A stretch of DNA of 64,000 nt from Panax quinquefolius (lineage: Eukaryota; Streptophyta; Magnoliopsida; Apiales; Araliaceae): positions 33,845,280 through 33,909,279 of the forward strand of contig CM035173.1 of the NCBI GenBank assembly GCA_020205615.1, in the 5' to 3' direction. Every line of letters begins with the position of its first letter. The first letter of the stretch is position 1. Below are positions 21,470 to 32,900 of the stretch, one piece after another. A model generated the notes under the pieces. It did not search any database and had not been told where the DNA came from. It saw only the letters and a program-made list of their open reading frames with translations. Position numbers and translations under genes: made by a program.

Positions 21470-23995
21470 TTATTGTATCCCTAGTCCTTGGATCCCCTTA
21501 ATCAGTGACAATGATGAAGAGTTTTTTCGCTTCCACTCTTCCCTTGTCTCCTTCTTTTGTCCTTCTTCCATGAAACATCTGTCATACCCATCAAGTATGC
21601 TTACAATTTTCCTGATGCTTGGTCTTAGCTTTGGGTCAGAGCGAGTGCAAGCCATTCCTAATTTCACCAGCCTCACTAGTTCCTTGTGATTGTACTGTCC
21701 ATCCAACCTCCAATCTGCCAATTCCTCGTATCTCCTCTTTCGTATCTCAAATTCATGCACTCTCTTAACCAATAGTACCTCAGGCCGGCTGAAATCAACC
21801 GTCATCTGTCCACTAACCACCTCAAGCACCACCACGCCAAAGCTATAAATATCAGTCATTGGTGTTGCTTCTCCACCTTCCATAAACTCCGGGGGCATGT
21901 AACCAAACATTCCTTGGAAAGGACATTTTTTGTCAGCAACAACTTTATACTCTTGTGCATCTCTTGTTAAGAATTCAGCGAGGGCAAAGCAACCAAGCCT
22001 TGGGTTCATGTCTGAATCAAGAATAATCGATGAAGAGGTAATGTTTTTATGAATTACCTGCTCGTCCCATTCTTCATGGAGATAACAAACTGCAGAAGCA
22101 AGTGATTTGACTATGTTGTATCGTTGATGCCATTTCAGGATTTGATGCCCACTTCTATCATCTGGATGGAACAAGGGGTGACTTAAAAGACGAGTTGCCG
22201 AGTAATCATACAAGACAAGCATCTCTCCTTGCTCGGTGCACCACCCGCGAAGCTGCACCAGGTTCCGGTGTCTCAGCTTTCCTAAATTCTGGAGTTCATT
22301 TGTGAAGCGTGACCGCAATTCAGCGCAATTATTCATGCCTAGTCTCTTCACTAGGACATGGTTATGGTTGTCAAGTATGCCATGGTAAGCAGTTCCAAAA
22401 CCTGCTTCAGCTATCTTCCGGGAATCTGCAAAGTTGTTTGTTGCTGACAAGATTTCCTTGAAGCTTATTTCATGTGGAATGTTGATCCTGGGGAAAGCCT
22501 TTGAGATGCGGTGGCGACTCTTGTCTAAGGGGCTAACATTGCCATTTCCATTTTCAGTAGTTGAATATAAGGTTTCTCCCTTGCCTGTGAAAAAGGTAGT
22601 TGAATTGGTTGAGACCGATTCAGCCGTGGTGGTAGTGGTGGTGGATGATGATCTTGTGGCGGTTATGTTGCTAGTATCAGTGCTGCTTGGTGAAGATACA
22701 GAGATATAGTTGGGCTGATCTTTAAATGATGGAAGATCTGGCAATTTGGCACAAAGATTGCCAGAAAGTACTTCCAAAACCCATTTCATGTTTGGCCTTA
22801 ATTGTGGATCATGAAGTGTACATAAGAGCCCCAGATGGATCAATCTTCCCATATCAGAAAGCTTGTAAGATCCTGATGGAAGCCGATTATCCCCAGCCTG
22901 CAAAACCATTCCTGCATCGGATAGCCTCCGTATCCAATCAAGCAAAACAATTTGATCATCTTGGTACGTGAGATCCACTGCCCTCCGGCCTGAGACAATC
23001 TCGAGCACAACCACCCCAAAGCTGAAAACATCAGATTTCGCAGTGGCAGCACCCCGTCTCTGGAAATTCTCCGGTGGTAAGTACCCAATTGTTCCTCCAA
23101 TTTTGGTAGTTTCCACCAATCTAAACTGCTGGTGGTGGAACTTTATAGATGGTGTCCTAATTTGATAGTCAAGTTCATGTTCTAGCCACCTGGCTAATCC
23201 AAAATCCCCTAGCTTTGCATTATAATCCGAATCCAGCATCACATTGCTTGTCTTCACATCCCTATGTATGATCTGAGTCTCCAATTTCTCATGAAGATAA
23301 TTCAACGCAGCTGCCAAACCATTAACAATCTTTACTCTACGACCCCAATCAAGGGCGGTGGACCCCACTTTTTCCGACCGCCTGAAAAGTATCCGGTCAA
23401 GGCTGCTATTAGGCATGTAGTCGTACACAAGAAGCAACTGATCATCATAAACACACCACCCACGGAGGCTGACAAGATTCCGGTGGCGGAGATGAGTCAT
23501 CGCCACAAGCTCCGCCGCAAACGTCTTTTGAAACCGCTCCCCCTTCTCCGCCAAACATTTCACCGCAACCACCGTTCCATCACTAGGTAAAACCGCTCTA
23601 TACACCCTCCCAAACCCTCCACTTCCAAGAATTTCATCCTTGCTAAACCCCTTTGAGCCTATGTAGAGTTCTGCATAGCTGAACGTTCTTGGATTATTGG
23701 CACCAATCTTTTGCAGAATTTGAACTCCCTCCGTGTCATGAAACAGACCTGAGGGTTGTTTTCTTGGCACTTTATGGCTGCGAAAAGTCAACCATTTGGA
23801 TTCAAAGAAATTGTAGAGGGTGTTGTGGAGGAATTCAAGAACTAAAGCACCACGGTGGCGGTGTGGAGTCTGTGGACTATGTGGTACTTGTTTTGCTGGT
23901 GTTTGTAGTTGGATCTGATTTTCCGGCTCGACTTCATCATCATCATCATCGAAGTCTGCCGGTAAAACAAAACAAAGCTGGTGGTTCAGTGGCAT
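21470..23995 (-). CDS. LECRKS2: Receptor-like protein kinase S.2: tandem kinase and pseudokinase
   Basis: One uninterrupted 841-aa frame closely matches Arabidopsis At2g32800 (LECRKS2) in length and motif order. The N-terminal segment has an acidic run (residues 15-21), with no signal peptide, lectin domain or membrane span seen, so a cytosolic or peripheral location is likely. Kinase 1 (about 120-410) has the Gly loop GSGGFGRVY, Lys146 in VAVK, HRD with Asp246, DFG 264-266 and GTIGYLPPE, so it looks catalytically complete. A Ser/Thr-rich linker (435-470) follows. Kinase 2 (about 525-803) keeps Lys550 and GMFGYMPPE but has HKN (649-651) in place of HRD and CFA (669-671) in place of DFG, so it is a predicted pseudokinase. 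The same loss is recalled in the Arabidopsis protein, suggesting a conserved regulatory domain. The Met start is the family start. Its 3' end lies about 0.5 kb from the convergent EF-hand gene. Confidence 0.95.
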   Translation of the reverse strand: MPLNHQLCFVLPADFDDDDDEVEPENQIQLQTPAKQVPHSPQTPHRHRGALVLEFLHNTLYNFFESKWLTFRSHKVPRKQPSGLFHDTEGVQILQKIGANNPRTFSYAELYIGSKGFSKDEILGSGGFGRVYRAVLPSDGTVVAVKCLAEKGERFQKTFAAELVAMTHLRHRNLVSLRGWCVYDDQLLLVYDYMPNSSLDRILFRRSEKVGSTALDWGRRVKIVNGLAAALNYLHEKLETQIIHRDVKTSNVMLDSDYNAKLGDFGLARWLEHELDYQIRTPSIKFHHQQFRLVETTKIGGTIGYLPPENFQRRGAATAKSDVFSFGVVVLEIVSGRRAVDLTYQDDQIVLLDWIRRLSDAGMVLQAGDNRLPSGSYKLSDMGRLIHLGLLCTLHDPQLRPNMKWVLEVLSGNLCAKLPDLPSFKDQPNYISVSSPSSTDTSNITATRSSSTTTTTTAESVSTNSTTFFTGKGETLYSTTENGNGNVSPLDKSRHRISKAFPRINIPHEISFKEILSATNNFADSRKIAEAGFGTAYHGILDNHNHVLVKRLGMNNCAELRSRFTNELQNLGKLRHRNLVQLRGWCTEQGEMLVLYDYSATRLLSHPLFHPDDRSGHQILKWHQRYNIVKSLASAVCYLHEEWDEQVIHKNITSSSIILDSDMNPRLGCFALAEFLTRDAQEYKVVADKKCPFQGMFGYMPPEFMEGGEATPMTDIYSFGVVVLEVVSGQMTVDFSRPEVLLVKRVHEFEIRKRRYEELADWRLDGQYNHKELVRLVKLGMACTRSDPKLRPSIRKIVSILDGYDRCFMEEGQKKETREEWKRKNSSSLSLIKGIQGLGIQ

Positions 23996-25267
23996 GGTGG
24001 TGGTTTGAATGAGAGATAGAATATAGGTGTGGATATATTTTTATTGGTAGTTGAGTAGTTATTTTCTTTTGGTGTTTTTTACTCCAACGCGGTTAGGTTG
24101 TATTGGTTGAATTGAATGATAAAAGGAAGTGCAAATTGGCCAACCTTGTCATGATCCATGTCTAAAAGCAATGAAATGAAGATTGTTTATTAGTATTACA
24201 CAGCTCAGCTTTTGGAAGCTTCCAAGTCTACTTCACCCATGTCTATGTGGTAGAAGTAGTAGTAGCTGTCTCTGTTTTTATTGTTGTGTGATTATGTCTA
24301 TTCTTTTTTCTTTCTTTTTTTGTGAATTTAGGCTTAATGGAAAGTGGTTTTTTTGTTATGAAATTGATATTTTTATATATGTTTTTGATATTTTTATATA
24401 GTCTTCTCTCACATGAGCAGAAAATAGGTCACACGTGAAAATATCAAAATCTCATGTAGAAATAATGCACCCCTTTTGTTATTTTTGTAATCTTTCGTCG
24501 TTTTAGCATTTTTATTTTATTTGTAGATTTAAAAAAAGAATAAGTAGTTAGTTTTCATATTATCTTTAAGCATTATATTCAAAAATGTGTTTCTCTCTCA
24601 TATTTTAAAATAATTTACTTCAATAGGATAACTTTTCTTATTGTATCTCTCGTTTATGCCATGAATTTGAAAAGGGGTAATATTGAGATTTAATGCTTAG
24701 TTTAATTATTTAGGCAAAATATTAATTTTATTTCTCGGTTATTTTGATATTTTCTTGATTCTTGGCATGTTATTGATTAGTGTAAAAATAAGGATTTTAT
24801 CGACAATCGTTAAATTATGTTTGGAACATAATTTGTAAACCGGATAGCTGTAGTTTCGTTGAAAGTTAGATTTGGCTTCTCTCCATTATCTTTCTTCTAA
24901 TTCCATTCAATAATCCATATTTTTATAATTTTAAATAGTATAATTAAAATTAACACTGATCAATTAATTTATAATATTAAATAGTATAATTATATTAAAA
25001 TAAAATTAATTTGACACTTTTTCACAATTTAATGAACAGATGAATTTTTCATCAAAATTTGAATAGTTAAAAATTCTTTTAAACTTTTTAACGGAAAAAA
25101 ATATTTTTAATGATTCTAATTTTTCAGTAGGATTAAACTTAATATCATAACTATCTATTAATGTATTTTGATAATTACTAACAAAATTATTAAGATTAAA
25201 TAATTAATATATTAAATGAAATTAAAAATAATATGTAATAGAGGAGAGTACCTAAAATTTTATAACT
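23996..25267. other. Upstream region of kinase gene; no gene seen
   Basis: AT-rich non-coding sequence including the presumed kinase promoter and leader. I see no RNA gene or coding frame with recognisable similarity. Confidence 0.55.
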
Positions 25268-25378
25268 AAGGTGGTGTTTGATAAAAATGAGTAATTAAGA
25301 TATAAATAATTAATACATCTTAATAAATTAGATCATCTGAATAAAATAGCATATAAATCTAAAAAAATGTTTGATTAC

Positions 25379-25770
25379 TAAGGATCTGTTTGATAAAAAC
25401 TGAATGAAATGGAAATCTGAATGAGTTGAATGAAACTGAATACAAAATGAAAAAAGTTGTCTGATAATTGACATGTCTGAAATATCTGAATAACGGATTT
25501 TTATTATTTTACCCATTTGAAAAAATTCAAAATTGTTATAAATTTATTTAATATTACTTAACATAATAGTTAATATTTTAAAAAAAAATGCTTCATTCAG
25601 TAGTCATTCTGCCTTCATTCAGCAAAAAAAATAACACTAAATCATTCATCCCAAATCACCTGAATGGCTGATCGATTCAGCCATTTAGCCTATTTTTTTT
25701 CAAAACAAACGCACTGAATAATTGACTGATTCAGCCATTCAGCCATTCAATACGTAACAAACAACCCCTA
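25379..25770. mobile_element. Possible hAT-like MITE
   Basis: The ends are loosely inverted: AAGGATCTGTTTGATAAAA at the left and, in reverse complement, TTAGGGGTTGTTTGTTACG at the right. The interior is rich in CTGAATGA/ATTCAGCCATT motifs on opposite strands, a pattern of small hAT-type elements. A similar end-like stretch (GGTGGTGTTTGATAAAA) occurs at 25270. No clear 8-bp target duplication was found. Confidence 0.4.
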
Positions 25771-26899
25771 AAAAGTGTAAAACATCTAAATCACACTATT
25801 TTATCATTTTAATTCTCTAAGTTATTTAAAAATTTTATTTGAATGATCTTAAATTTTGAAATTGAAAAAGTATAATATTTATTGTCACGCCCCCAAAATA
25901 GGTATACATCACCTATTTTGAGTAGCCAAATACATGGTACAGAATACGAATACAATCTTTAATATACAAAAGAGAGTCGTGAGTTTTAATATAATTATTG
26001 TCTTCTGATAATATCCACTCTCGTAATAAGTCCTCATTACATTTATTGTCACACTATTTAATGAGAATAGTGAGGACTACTAATACTATCATCCGGACCA
26101 GTCACACGCTCCCCGACTAGTCCCGCCACGTTCTCATTTCCTAAAGAGAATAAGTGAAAGAAAGGGTGAGCTCAACTAACCCAAGAAGAAATATTATGAC
26201 TAAGATAATGTAGAATAAATTATCATTAGTCTTCAACAAAGGTTAAACCGATAAAATACAATAGACATCAAGTTTAACTGCAATTAACATGCAATCCATA
26301 AAAAAGTCAAGTAGAGAATAAAATCTACTATTTTTTATGATTCAAAAGGTTTTTCATCACTTTTATCACTGGGACTCAAATTTTTAATAAATAATCCACA
26401 TCATCCCACGCACTACGACCAAGGATATTCATTAAGTATCACAACCACAAATTATCCACGCACTCTACGGGCCAAGGATATTCGTAGTATTCATCAATGG
26501 TCATGATCATGCCAACAATCGTCCATCAATGCACTACAAAGCCAATGAGAACTTTTACCACATCATTTGTAACATTACTACCATGATTATAACCGAATAA
26601 TCCCTGGTCATAATCATACCAAGTCCATCTATGCACTACAGCCATGATGACTTTCAAAAAATATAAACATGAGGATGATGACAATGATATAAGAATTCAA
26701 TAAAACAAGTTCAAGAATTAATTTATTCAGAACTAATAACGCCCAAATTGTCAACATGATACTTCTTTGTAGAGTAAAATTCAAGAATGCTCGAAGAAGA
26801 ATATTTCCATGAAAAGATAATTGGATGAACCAAGAATATCAAGGATATTCCACTAATTTCATGGAATATAGAAGTCAAAACTTTAACCAACTAAGTATA

Positions 26900-27260
26900 A
26901 TAAAGAATGGAATAACAAAAGAAATCACCACGCATGCGCAGACTTCAGCAGTACAAGTTATTCCAATGTATAATAATAAAGATTTAAATTGCGAACCGGG
27001 ATGTTCCCAGTAAAAAACGATGAACAAGATATTCCAATGTAATAATAAAAGCGGAACCAGTCCCGCCAGTAAACGCATGCATGAAAGATATTCCAATGTA
27101 ATAATAAAAGCGGACGCATAGAAACGCATGCATGTGATATTCCAATGTAATAATAAAGAATGGAATAATGTAAGAATTTTACCAAGTATAGGATAGCGGC
27201 GTGTATAAAAGTTATTCCAATGTAATAATAAAGAATGGAATAACAGAAGTTCTCTTCATG
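26900..27260 (-). repeat. Tandem hairpin array in A1 LTR
   Basis: Five degenerate units have ATTCCAATGTAATAATAA followed by GCGGAACCAG or AAGAATGGAATAA. They lie downstream of the TATA box in element orientation, so they would be in the transcribed leader. Confidence 0.75.
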
Positions 27261-27405
27261 AATATAAAAGAAATAATACCCCTTACCGTAAAAGAAACTT
27301 GATATCGGAGTAGTGAAGTAGTAGAATACTTTTTTTCTTTCTCTCTATTGTTTCTCTCTCTAGAGTTTCAGTGAATTTATAAGAAATAATAAAGGAATGA
27401 GCTTC

Positions 27406-27413
27406 TATTTATA
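27406..27413 (-). promoter_or_regulatory. LTR promoter TATA box, element A1
   Basis: TATAAATA on the minus strand (CTCCTATAAATAGAAGC context), about 1.1 kb into the LTR. The same site is conserved at 36086-36093 and 43844-43851 in element A2. Confidence 0.6.
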
Positions 27414-27552
27414 GGAGAAAAGAAAGGATACTATGCAATAAAATGAAATTTTTTAGATAAAATATAATATATATTATATATTATATATATATAATCTCAC
27501 GGGACATCACCCCGTGATCTTATATATTCCTCCCATACCATTATTTTATTAT

Positions 27553-27555
<3 letters not shown>

Positions 27556-27603
<48 letters not shown>

Positions 27604-27646
27604 ACATGTCAGTAATTATATTTATATATATATATATATATATACA
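27556..27646. repeat. AT microsatellites
   Basis: An uninterrupted TA run of about 45 bp at 27558-27600 and a second run of about 20 bp near 27626-27645, within LTR A1. Confidence 0.9.
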
Positions 27647-28515
27647 ATGTTTCAAACCACCGTGAAACCAACTAGATTCCTCTCAATATAAGATTTTCTC
27701 CACACATGGGTTCTACATGTGGCTCCCCCATAATGGGCCCACCTTTAATATAATAAATAATTTTCACCGATTATTTTGAAAAATGGATGAATGGGGTCCA
27801 TAAAATAAGCCAATTTATAACAAATACATCATAAAAATCTCCTCAATATTTTTAACAACATTTATCATCATTATTATAATTCACAATATTAATCAACCGT
27901 GTCGTTTCACACGAAAGAGAGGGCTTTCAATAAGGATTTCTCCCTATCAAGCCGCATAAATTAGGTGACCAAACCTCTCATTGACAGAACTTCTAGACAT
28001 CGTTAATATTACAAATAATAATATTAATAACTATGTTGTCTCAATTATTGATTAATAATATATAAAATAACGACAATAATTGAATTAAATAACGTGAAAT
28101 ATTATGCAGTAACTACTGTAGCAATAATTGAACAAAACTGAGTGACTTTTCACGTAAACATCAATAATCAATACAGTGTGCTACTATGCAACCACACGTA
28201 TTCCTGCACTTTTAACACCTGGTGTTTCAACAGTTAACGTTAAAACTTTCACCGTTATTTTCATAAAAATATTTTGTTATTTTCTCAATCCGACAGTAAT
28301 TCCGTTGTAGGGTCCACCAATGATTATGTCATCGTACGAATTCCCTGTGAAAACAAATATTCCCCGACCAATCGAATATTATATAACAACTTGCGTACTT
28401 TAAAAAATTATAACTATTACCCACAACTATAACATTATATCAAATTCAGTCCATAATATTCAAAAATGATAATTATAGAAAATTCATCTTTATTCATAAA
28501 AGTTGGGGTCTTACA

Positions 28516-28528
28516 ATCTCCCCTTCTT
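28516..28528 (-). other. Polypurine tract of element A1
   Basis: AAGAAGGGGAGAT on the minus strand, immediately before the 3' LTR start TGTAAGACCCC; plus-strand primer site for reverse transcription. Confidence 0.8.
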
Positions 28529-30148
28529 ATGAAATTTCGCCCTCGAAATTAGGGTACGTGCACTGGTATGTCAAAGAGGTAAGGATACCTTGATTTCATT
28601 TGATTCTAACTCCCGTGTCATTTCCTCAACATCGTGGTTCCTCCATAAAACTTTGACTTGAGGTATAACCTTCAGAGCGTAGAATATGTTCCTTCTTATC
28701 CAAGATTTAAGCAGAACCTCTTCATACGTTAAATCTTCCGCTATTTCGTCGGTTCTAACTCAATAATGTGGTTCGGGTCTTCCACATATTTAAGTAATAT
28801 GGATATGTGAAAAATGTTATGAACACGAGACATACGTGGCGGTAAAGCGAGTCGATAGGCCACAGTTCCTACTCGATCGAGGATTAAAAATGGGCCAATG
28901 AATCGATGATTGAGATTTTCTCTCTTTCCAAATCTTGTAACTCCTTTCCATGGAGCAACACGTGACAACACATGATCTCCAATATTGAATTCCACGTCCT
29001 TTCGATGAAGATCAGTATAACTATTTTGTCAGTCTTGTGAGGTTTTTATACGTTGTCGGATCGTTTGAATCTTTTTCGTAGTCATACGCATCAACTCCGG
29101 CCCTAACAACGTTGCTTCACCCGCCTCATCCCAAAGATAATCGAGAACGACACTTTCTTCCATACAATGCCTCGAATGGAGCCATGCCAATACTTGTTTG
29201 ATAACTATTGTTGTAAGAAAACTCCACCAATGATAAGAACTTGTCCTAACTTCCCTTGAAGTTAAGGACACAGAGTCTTAATAAATCTTCAAGATTTTGA
29301 ATAGTCCTCTCTGATTGTCCGTCCGTCTGAGGATGATATGCCGAACTAAATCGTAAATCCGTGCCCATAGCTTTTTGTAAACTAACCCAAAATCATGAAG
29401 TGAATCTTGGGTCTCGATTAGAAACTACGGATACTGGCATACCATGTAGTCTTACAATCTCGTTGATGTACATATGAGCAAGACGTTCAAGTGTATAAGT
29501 TTCTCGTATTGGTAAGAAATGAGCAGACTTGGTCAATCTATCAACAATGACCCAAATTGCATCTATGCCTTAAGAAACCTTGGGAAGACCGAGAATTAAA
29601 TCCATGGTAATGTGCTCCCACTTCCATTTCGGAATTTTAAGTGGTTGCAATAGACCTTTTGGTACTTGATGTCTACCGCCTTGACTTCGTTGACATGTTA
29701 GACACCTTGAGATAAATAGCGATATCTCTCTCTTCATATTGCTCCACCAAAATGTATGACTTAAGATCACGGTACATTTGGTACTCCTGTGATGGATTGC
29801 AAATGTGTGTGTCATGCGCCTCCATCATGATTTTATACTTTAAATCGTGGTCGTTAGGAACACAAAGTCTAGAGTTGACTCAAGTATCCTTCTTCATCGA
29901 TTTTTGCTTCCTAAGATAGCACCTTCTTGCACTTTCTTCCTCATCATACGCATCGGCTCCGTGTCTATAGCTTGAGAAAGCCTTTAACTTTATCGATTAA
30001 AGTCTGTTCTACTCGTATACTCGCCATCATCACATGGGTCCCTGGAGTCTTTATCTCTATCTCCATCCTTTACAAGTCATAAAAAATGGGACTTTGCGTT
30101 GACAATATCACACTCATACCCGCATATGATCTTCTACTCAATGCGTCA
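28529..30148 (-). pseudogene. A1 pol relic: integrase and chromodomain
   Basis: Reading on the minus strand, the H2C2-like zinc region and start of the integrase core are at 29570-29815 (ISLFISRCLTCQR .. WKWEHITMDL). The core continues to about 29030 (ARCMEES-like and LLGPELMRMTTKKIQ stretches). The integrase C-terminal region is at 28741-28995 (FNIGDHVLSRVAPWKGVTRF, LALPPRMSRVHNIFH). A chromodomain remnant lies at about 28560-28740 (VKVLWRNHDVEEMTRELE). Stops and frameshifts separate these pieces. The fragment ends at the solo LTR insertion. Confidence 0.85.
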
Positions 30149-32900
30149 TGTGACGCCCCCAAAATAGGTCCATTCCATCCAACCCATTCTGAGTCGCCAA
30201 ATACATGGTACAAAATAACTACAACTTTATTATTACAACATATAAACTATGAGTTTAAATACGATATTGCCATCTAGACAATATCCACACGCAAATAAAT
30301 CCCCATCATAATTATTGATACATTATTTTACAAAAATGGTGAGGACTACTAAAAACTCTCTCTAGAACCTTCATTCCATACCCCGACTAAGACTCGCTAC
30401 ATTCTCGCCTCCCGAGAGAAAAATGGAACAAAAAGGAAAAGGGTGAGCTCAACTAGCCCAGTAAAGAATATTATGACTAAGATAATATACAACAAATTAT
30501 CATTAGTCTTCAACAGGGAAAAAAACTAATAGAATACAATAGACAACAAGTTTTTAAACCAATATTCGCAGCGGAAATAATAATTCATTAGAAGAGTTAA
30601 GTAGAGAATGCAACTACTATCTTCTATGTATGAATTTAAAAGTTCGTCGTTTATCTTTTATCCCTGTAACATCAATCAACATACATCTGGAATCAAATAT
30701 TCATCTTTGCACTACAGGCCAAAGATATTCATCAGTTGGTCATGTTCATCTAAACACCTGTTCATCTTTGCACTATGGGCCAAAGATATTCTTCAGAAAT
30801 CATTCATCTTTGCACTACAGGCCAAAGATATTCCATAATATCATCATTTAAGACTGAAGATGATGAAAAATATTTTTAAAGAAACGAATCCAGTGAAACA
30901 AAATGACAAGGATTAAGGATTAAGGATTCGTACTTTGTTTTATCCACGTCCAAAAATACCTCAAAAATAATCATAGGGTGTAAAATTCAAGAATGATCAA
31001 AACATGGATACAATCAAAGCTAGTATCCAGAATAGATATTTTAGATTTAAAAGAAAAATTTTCATTTTTCGATGAATAGTGTCGATTCGTGAATAAAGGT
31101 CGATACGTGAATAAGACCAGTATACGTGAATAGTAACTCAGACACCAAAAGATAGAAATTTCACAAAAAACATCTTCACGCTTCGTGAATAGTACTCGTG
31201 AATAAGAATCTCGTGAATAAGAACTCATGAATAAGAACTCGTGAATAAGAACTCATGAATAGTAACCCCGACATGAAAAAGTTCCAAATTTGATAAAAAG
31301 TTCCAACCAATATTTCAAAGATAATGATATTGAAGAAATAATATCATTTGAGAAGAAAATAACATCCCTTACCTCGAAAAGACATTACTTTAGTTGAAAT
31401 AACCTGGGATATAAAGCTATGACTTGAACTTCAGACCGTATAGCAATACTCAAAGTATACTCAAAATACTCACAAGAATACGCTCGATAATATAGAGAGA
31501 AAACTTGATTTCGGTGTGATTTTCAATTCTAACCTAAGCACCCTATTTATAGGAAATCGCTAGAACACCAAAGCGTAAAATTTAATATAATAATAATATA
31601 TATAATCAAATTTCCTACGCCAACCTTCCAAGAACTGAATTCAGTTCATTCAACCCACATGTGTAACACACCATAATGAAAAAAACGTTTTTCTAATTTT
31701 AAATATTTTAAACTTCCAAAAATCAATTATTTCGGAGCTTCAGAACTTCAATAATTCATAATAAATAGCCATTTTATCAGAAAATTTGAGTCTCGCGACT
31801 TTTTATAGGAAATTCAATTCTCTACAACTTTACAGAAGAAAGTTTTTCCAAATTCCAAACAGAAATTGACCGAAATCCACATACGAACAATTTTACAGGC
31901 TATAATCAAATTTCAGTCAAGAAATGGGGTCCACCGACATGTTTAACATGTTTTAAACATTTATTGCAACAAAAATACTCTTCCTCCTCGTATACTCATA
32001 TATCCCACATTCGTTGTAAAAATATCACCTGTTAATATATTATTAAAATAATATATTTAAATAAATTATTTTATCGTAAAAAGATAAAATATTAATTTTC
32101 AACAATTGTCATTTTAAAATTTTCTCCATCTATATCCACATAAAATCAATATTTTCTCATCATATGAATCAATAATTAATTATTCACAAATAATATTATG
32201 TAATCACAATATCGACAACCAGCAGCTTCCTAAGAAAGAGGGGCTTTCCAATAAGAATTCTCTTCACTTGGCCGCAATTAGGTGACCAAACCTCTCCTTA
32301 GATGTAACTTTCTAGACATTGCCAATAATGTTATCTAATAATATTATTCAGATAATATGAATTATTGCTTCGATAATAAAAAAAATCGTGTAATGACAAT
32401 TATCAAACAACAAAGAATATAAAATATAAACGCAACAATTATTGAATCAATAAAATAAAATAATCGAATAAGAATTATCGTAATAATTATTGAGTAGTGC
32501 CTTCACGTAAGAATCAATAATTGGTGTAATACCGGTGCTACTGCTCAACAATGCGCGATTAGTGTGTTTTAACCACCGGTATTCCAACAAGATTAATACT
32601 GTGAATAACTACGTTATTTATAAACAACTTATATTTGTCGTTTTTTCATCCAATCGCTTCCGTTATGGGGCCCTGAAAAAGACGCAATACTGTCCGCATT
32701 TAATATTCCTCGACGCATTTAATATTCCACGACCAAACGAATATTCTAAACAATAATGAATATTTTATAACCACTTGCTTATTCAAAATATTTACGATTT
32801 TACCCATAACTATCCACATTAATCAAATCGAACCCTTACTATTTCAAAATAATAAATAGAGGAAAATAAATTTCATTTATTAATAATTTGGGGTCTTACA
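30149..32900 (-). mobile_element. Solo LTR, family B, nested in A1 pol
   Basis: 2752 bp, TGTGACGCCCCC .. GGGGTCTTACA, with no internal region. It is flanked by CGTCA (30144-30148) and CGTCG (32901-32905), a 4/5 target duplication. The flanking pol sequence rejoins (CTCAA..GCGTCGCCTACC) as in the uninterrupted copies at about 38810 and 59700. It has an ATCTTTG..CAAAGAT hairpin array (about 30700-30840) and GAATAAGAACTCATGAATAAG-type short repeats (about 31070-31265). Confidence 0.9.
31544..31551 (-). promoter_or_regulatory. LTR promoter TATA box, solo LTR B
   Basis: TATAAATA on the minus strand (CCTATAAATAGGGTGC). The same site occurs at 46014, 53465 and 56819 in other B-family LTRs. Confidence 0.6.

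Larger units (their letters stand above)
25883..28515 (-). repeat. 3' LTR of element A1 (family A)
   Basis: 2633 bp, TGTCACGCCCCC .. GGGGTCTTACA on the plus strand. The 3'-terminal motif has one change (GTGAC to GTCAC) from the other copies. It contains a TATA box at 27406-27413, a hairpin array at about 26900-27260 and a long AT microsatellite. It is bounded at 28516 by the polypurine tract. Confidence 0.88.

Noticed and set aside
21470..23995. Lectin-domain receptor kinase
   Set aside because: The family name suggests a legume-lectin ectodomain, but no lectin domain, signal peptide or membrane span is present in the 841 aa.
28741..30148. Functional integrase gene
   Set aside because: Family motifs are clear but separated by stops, and the copy is split by a solo LTR.
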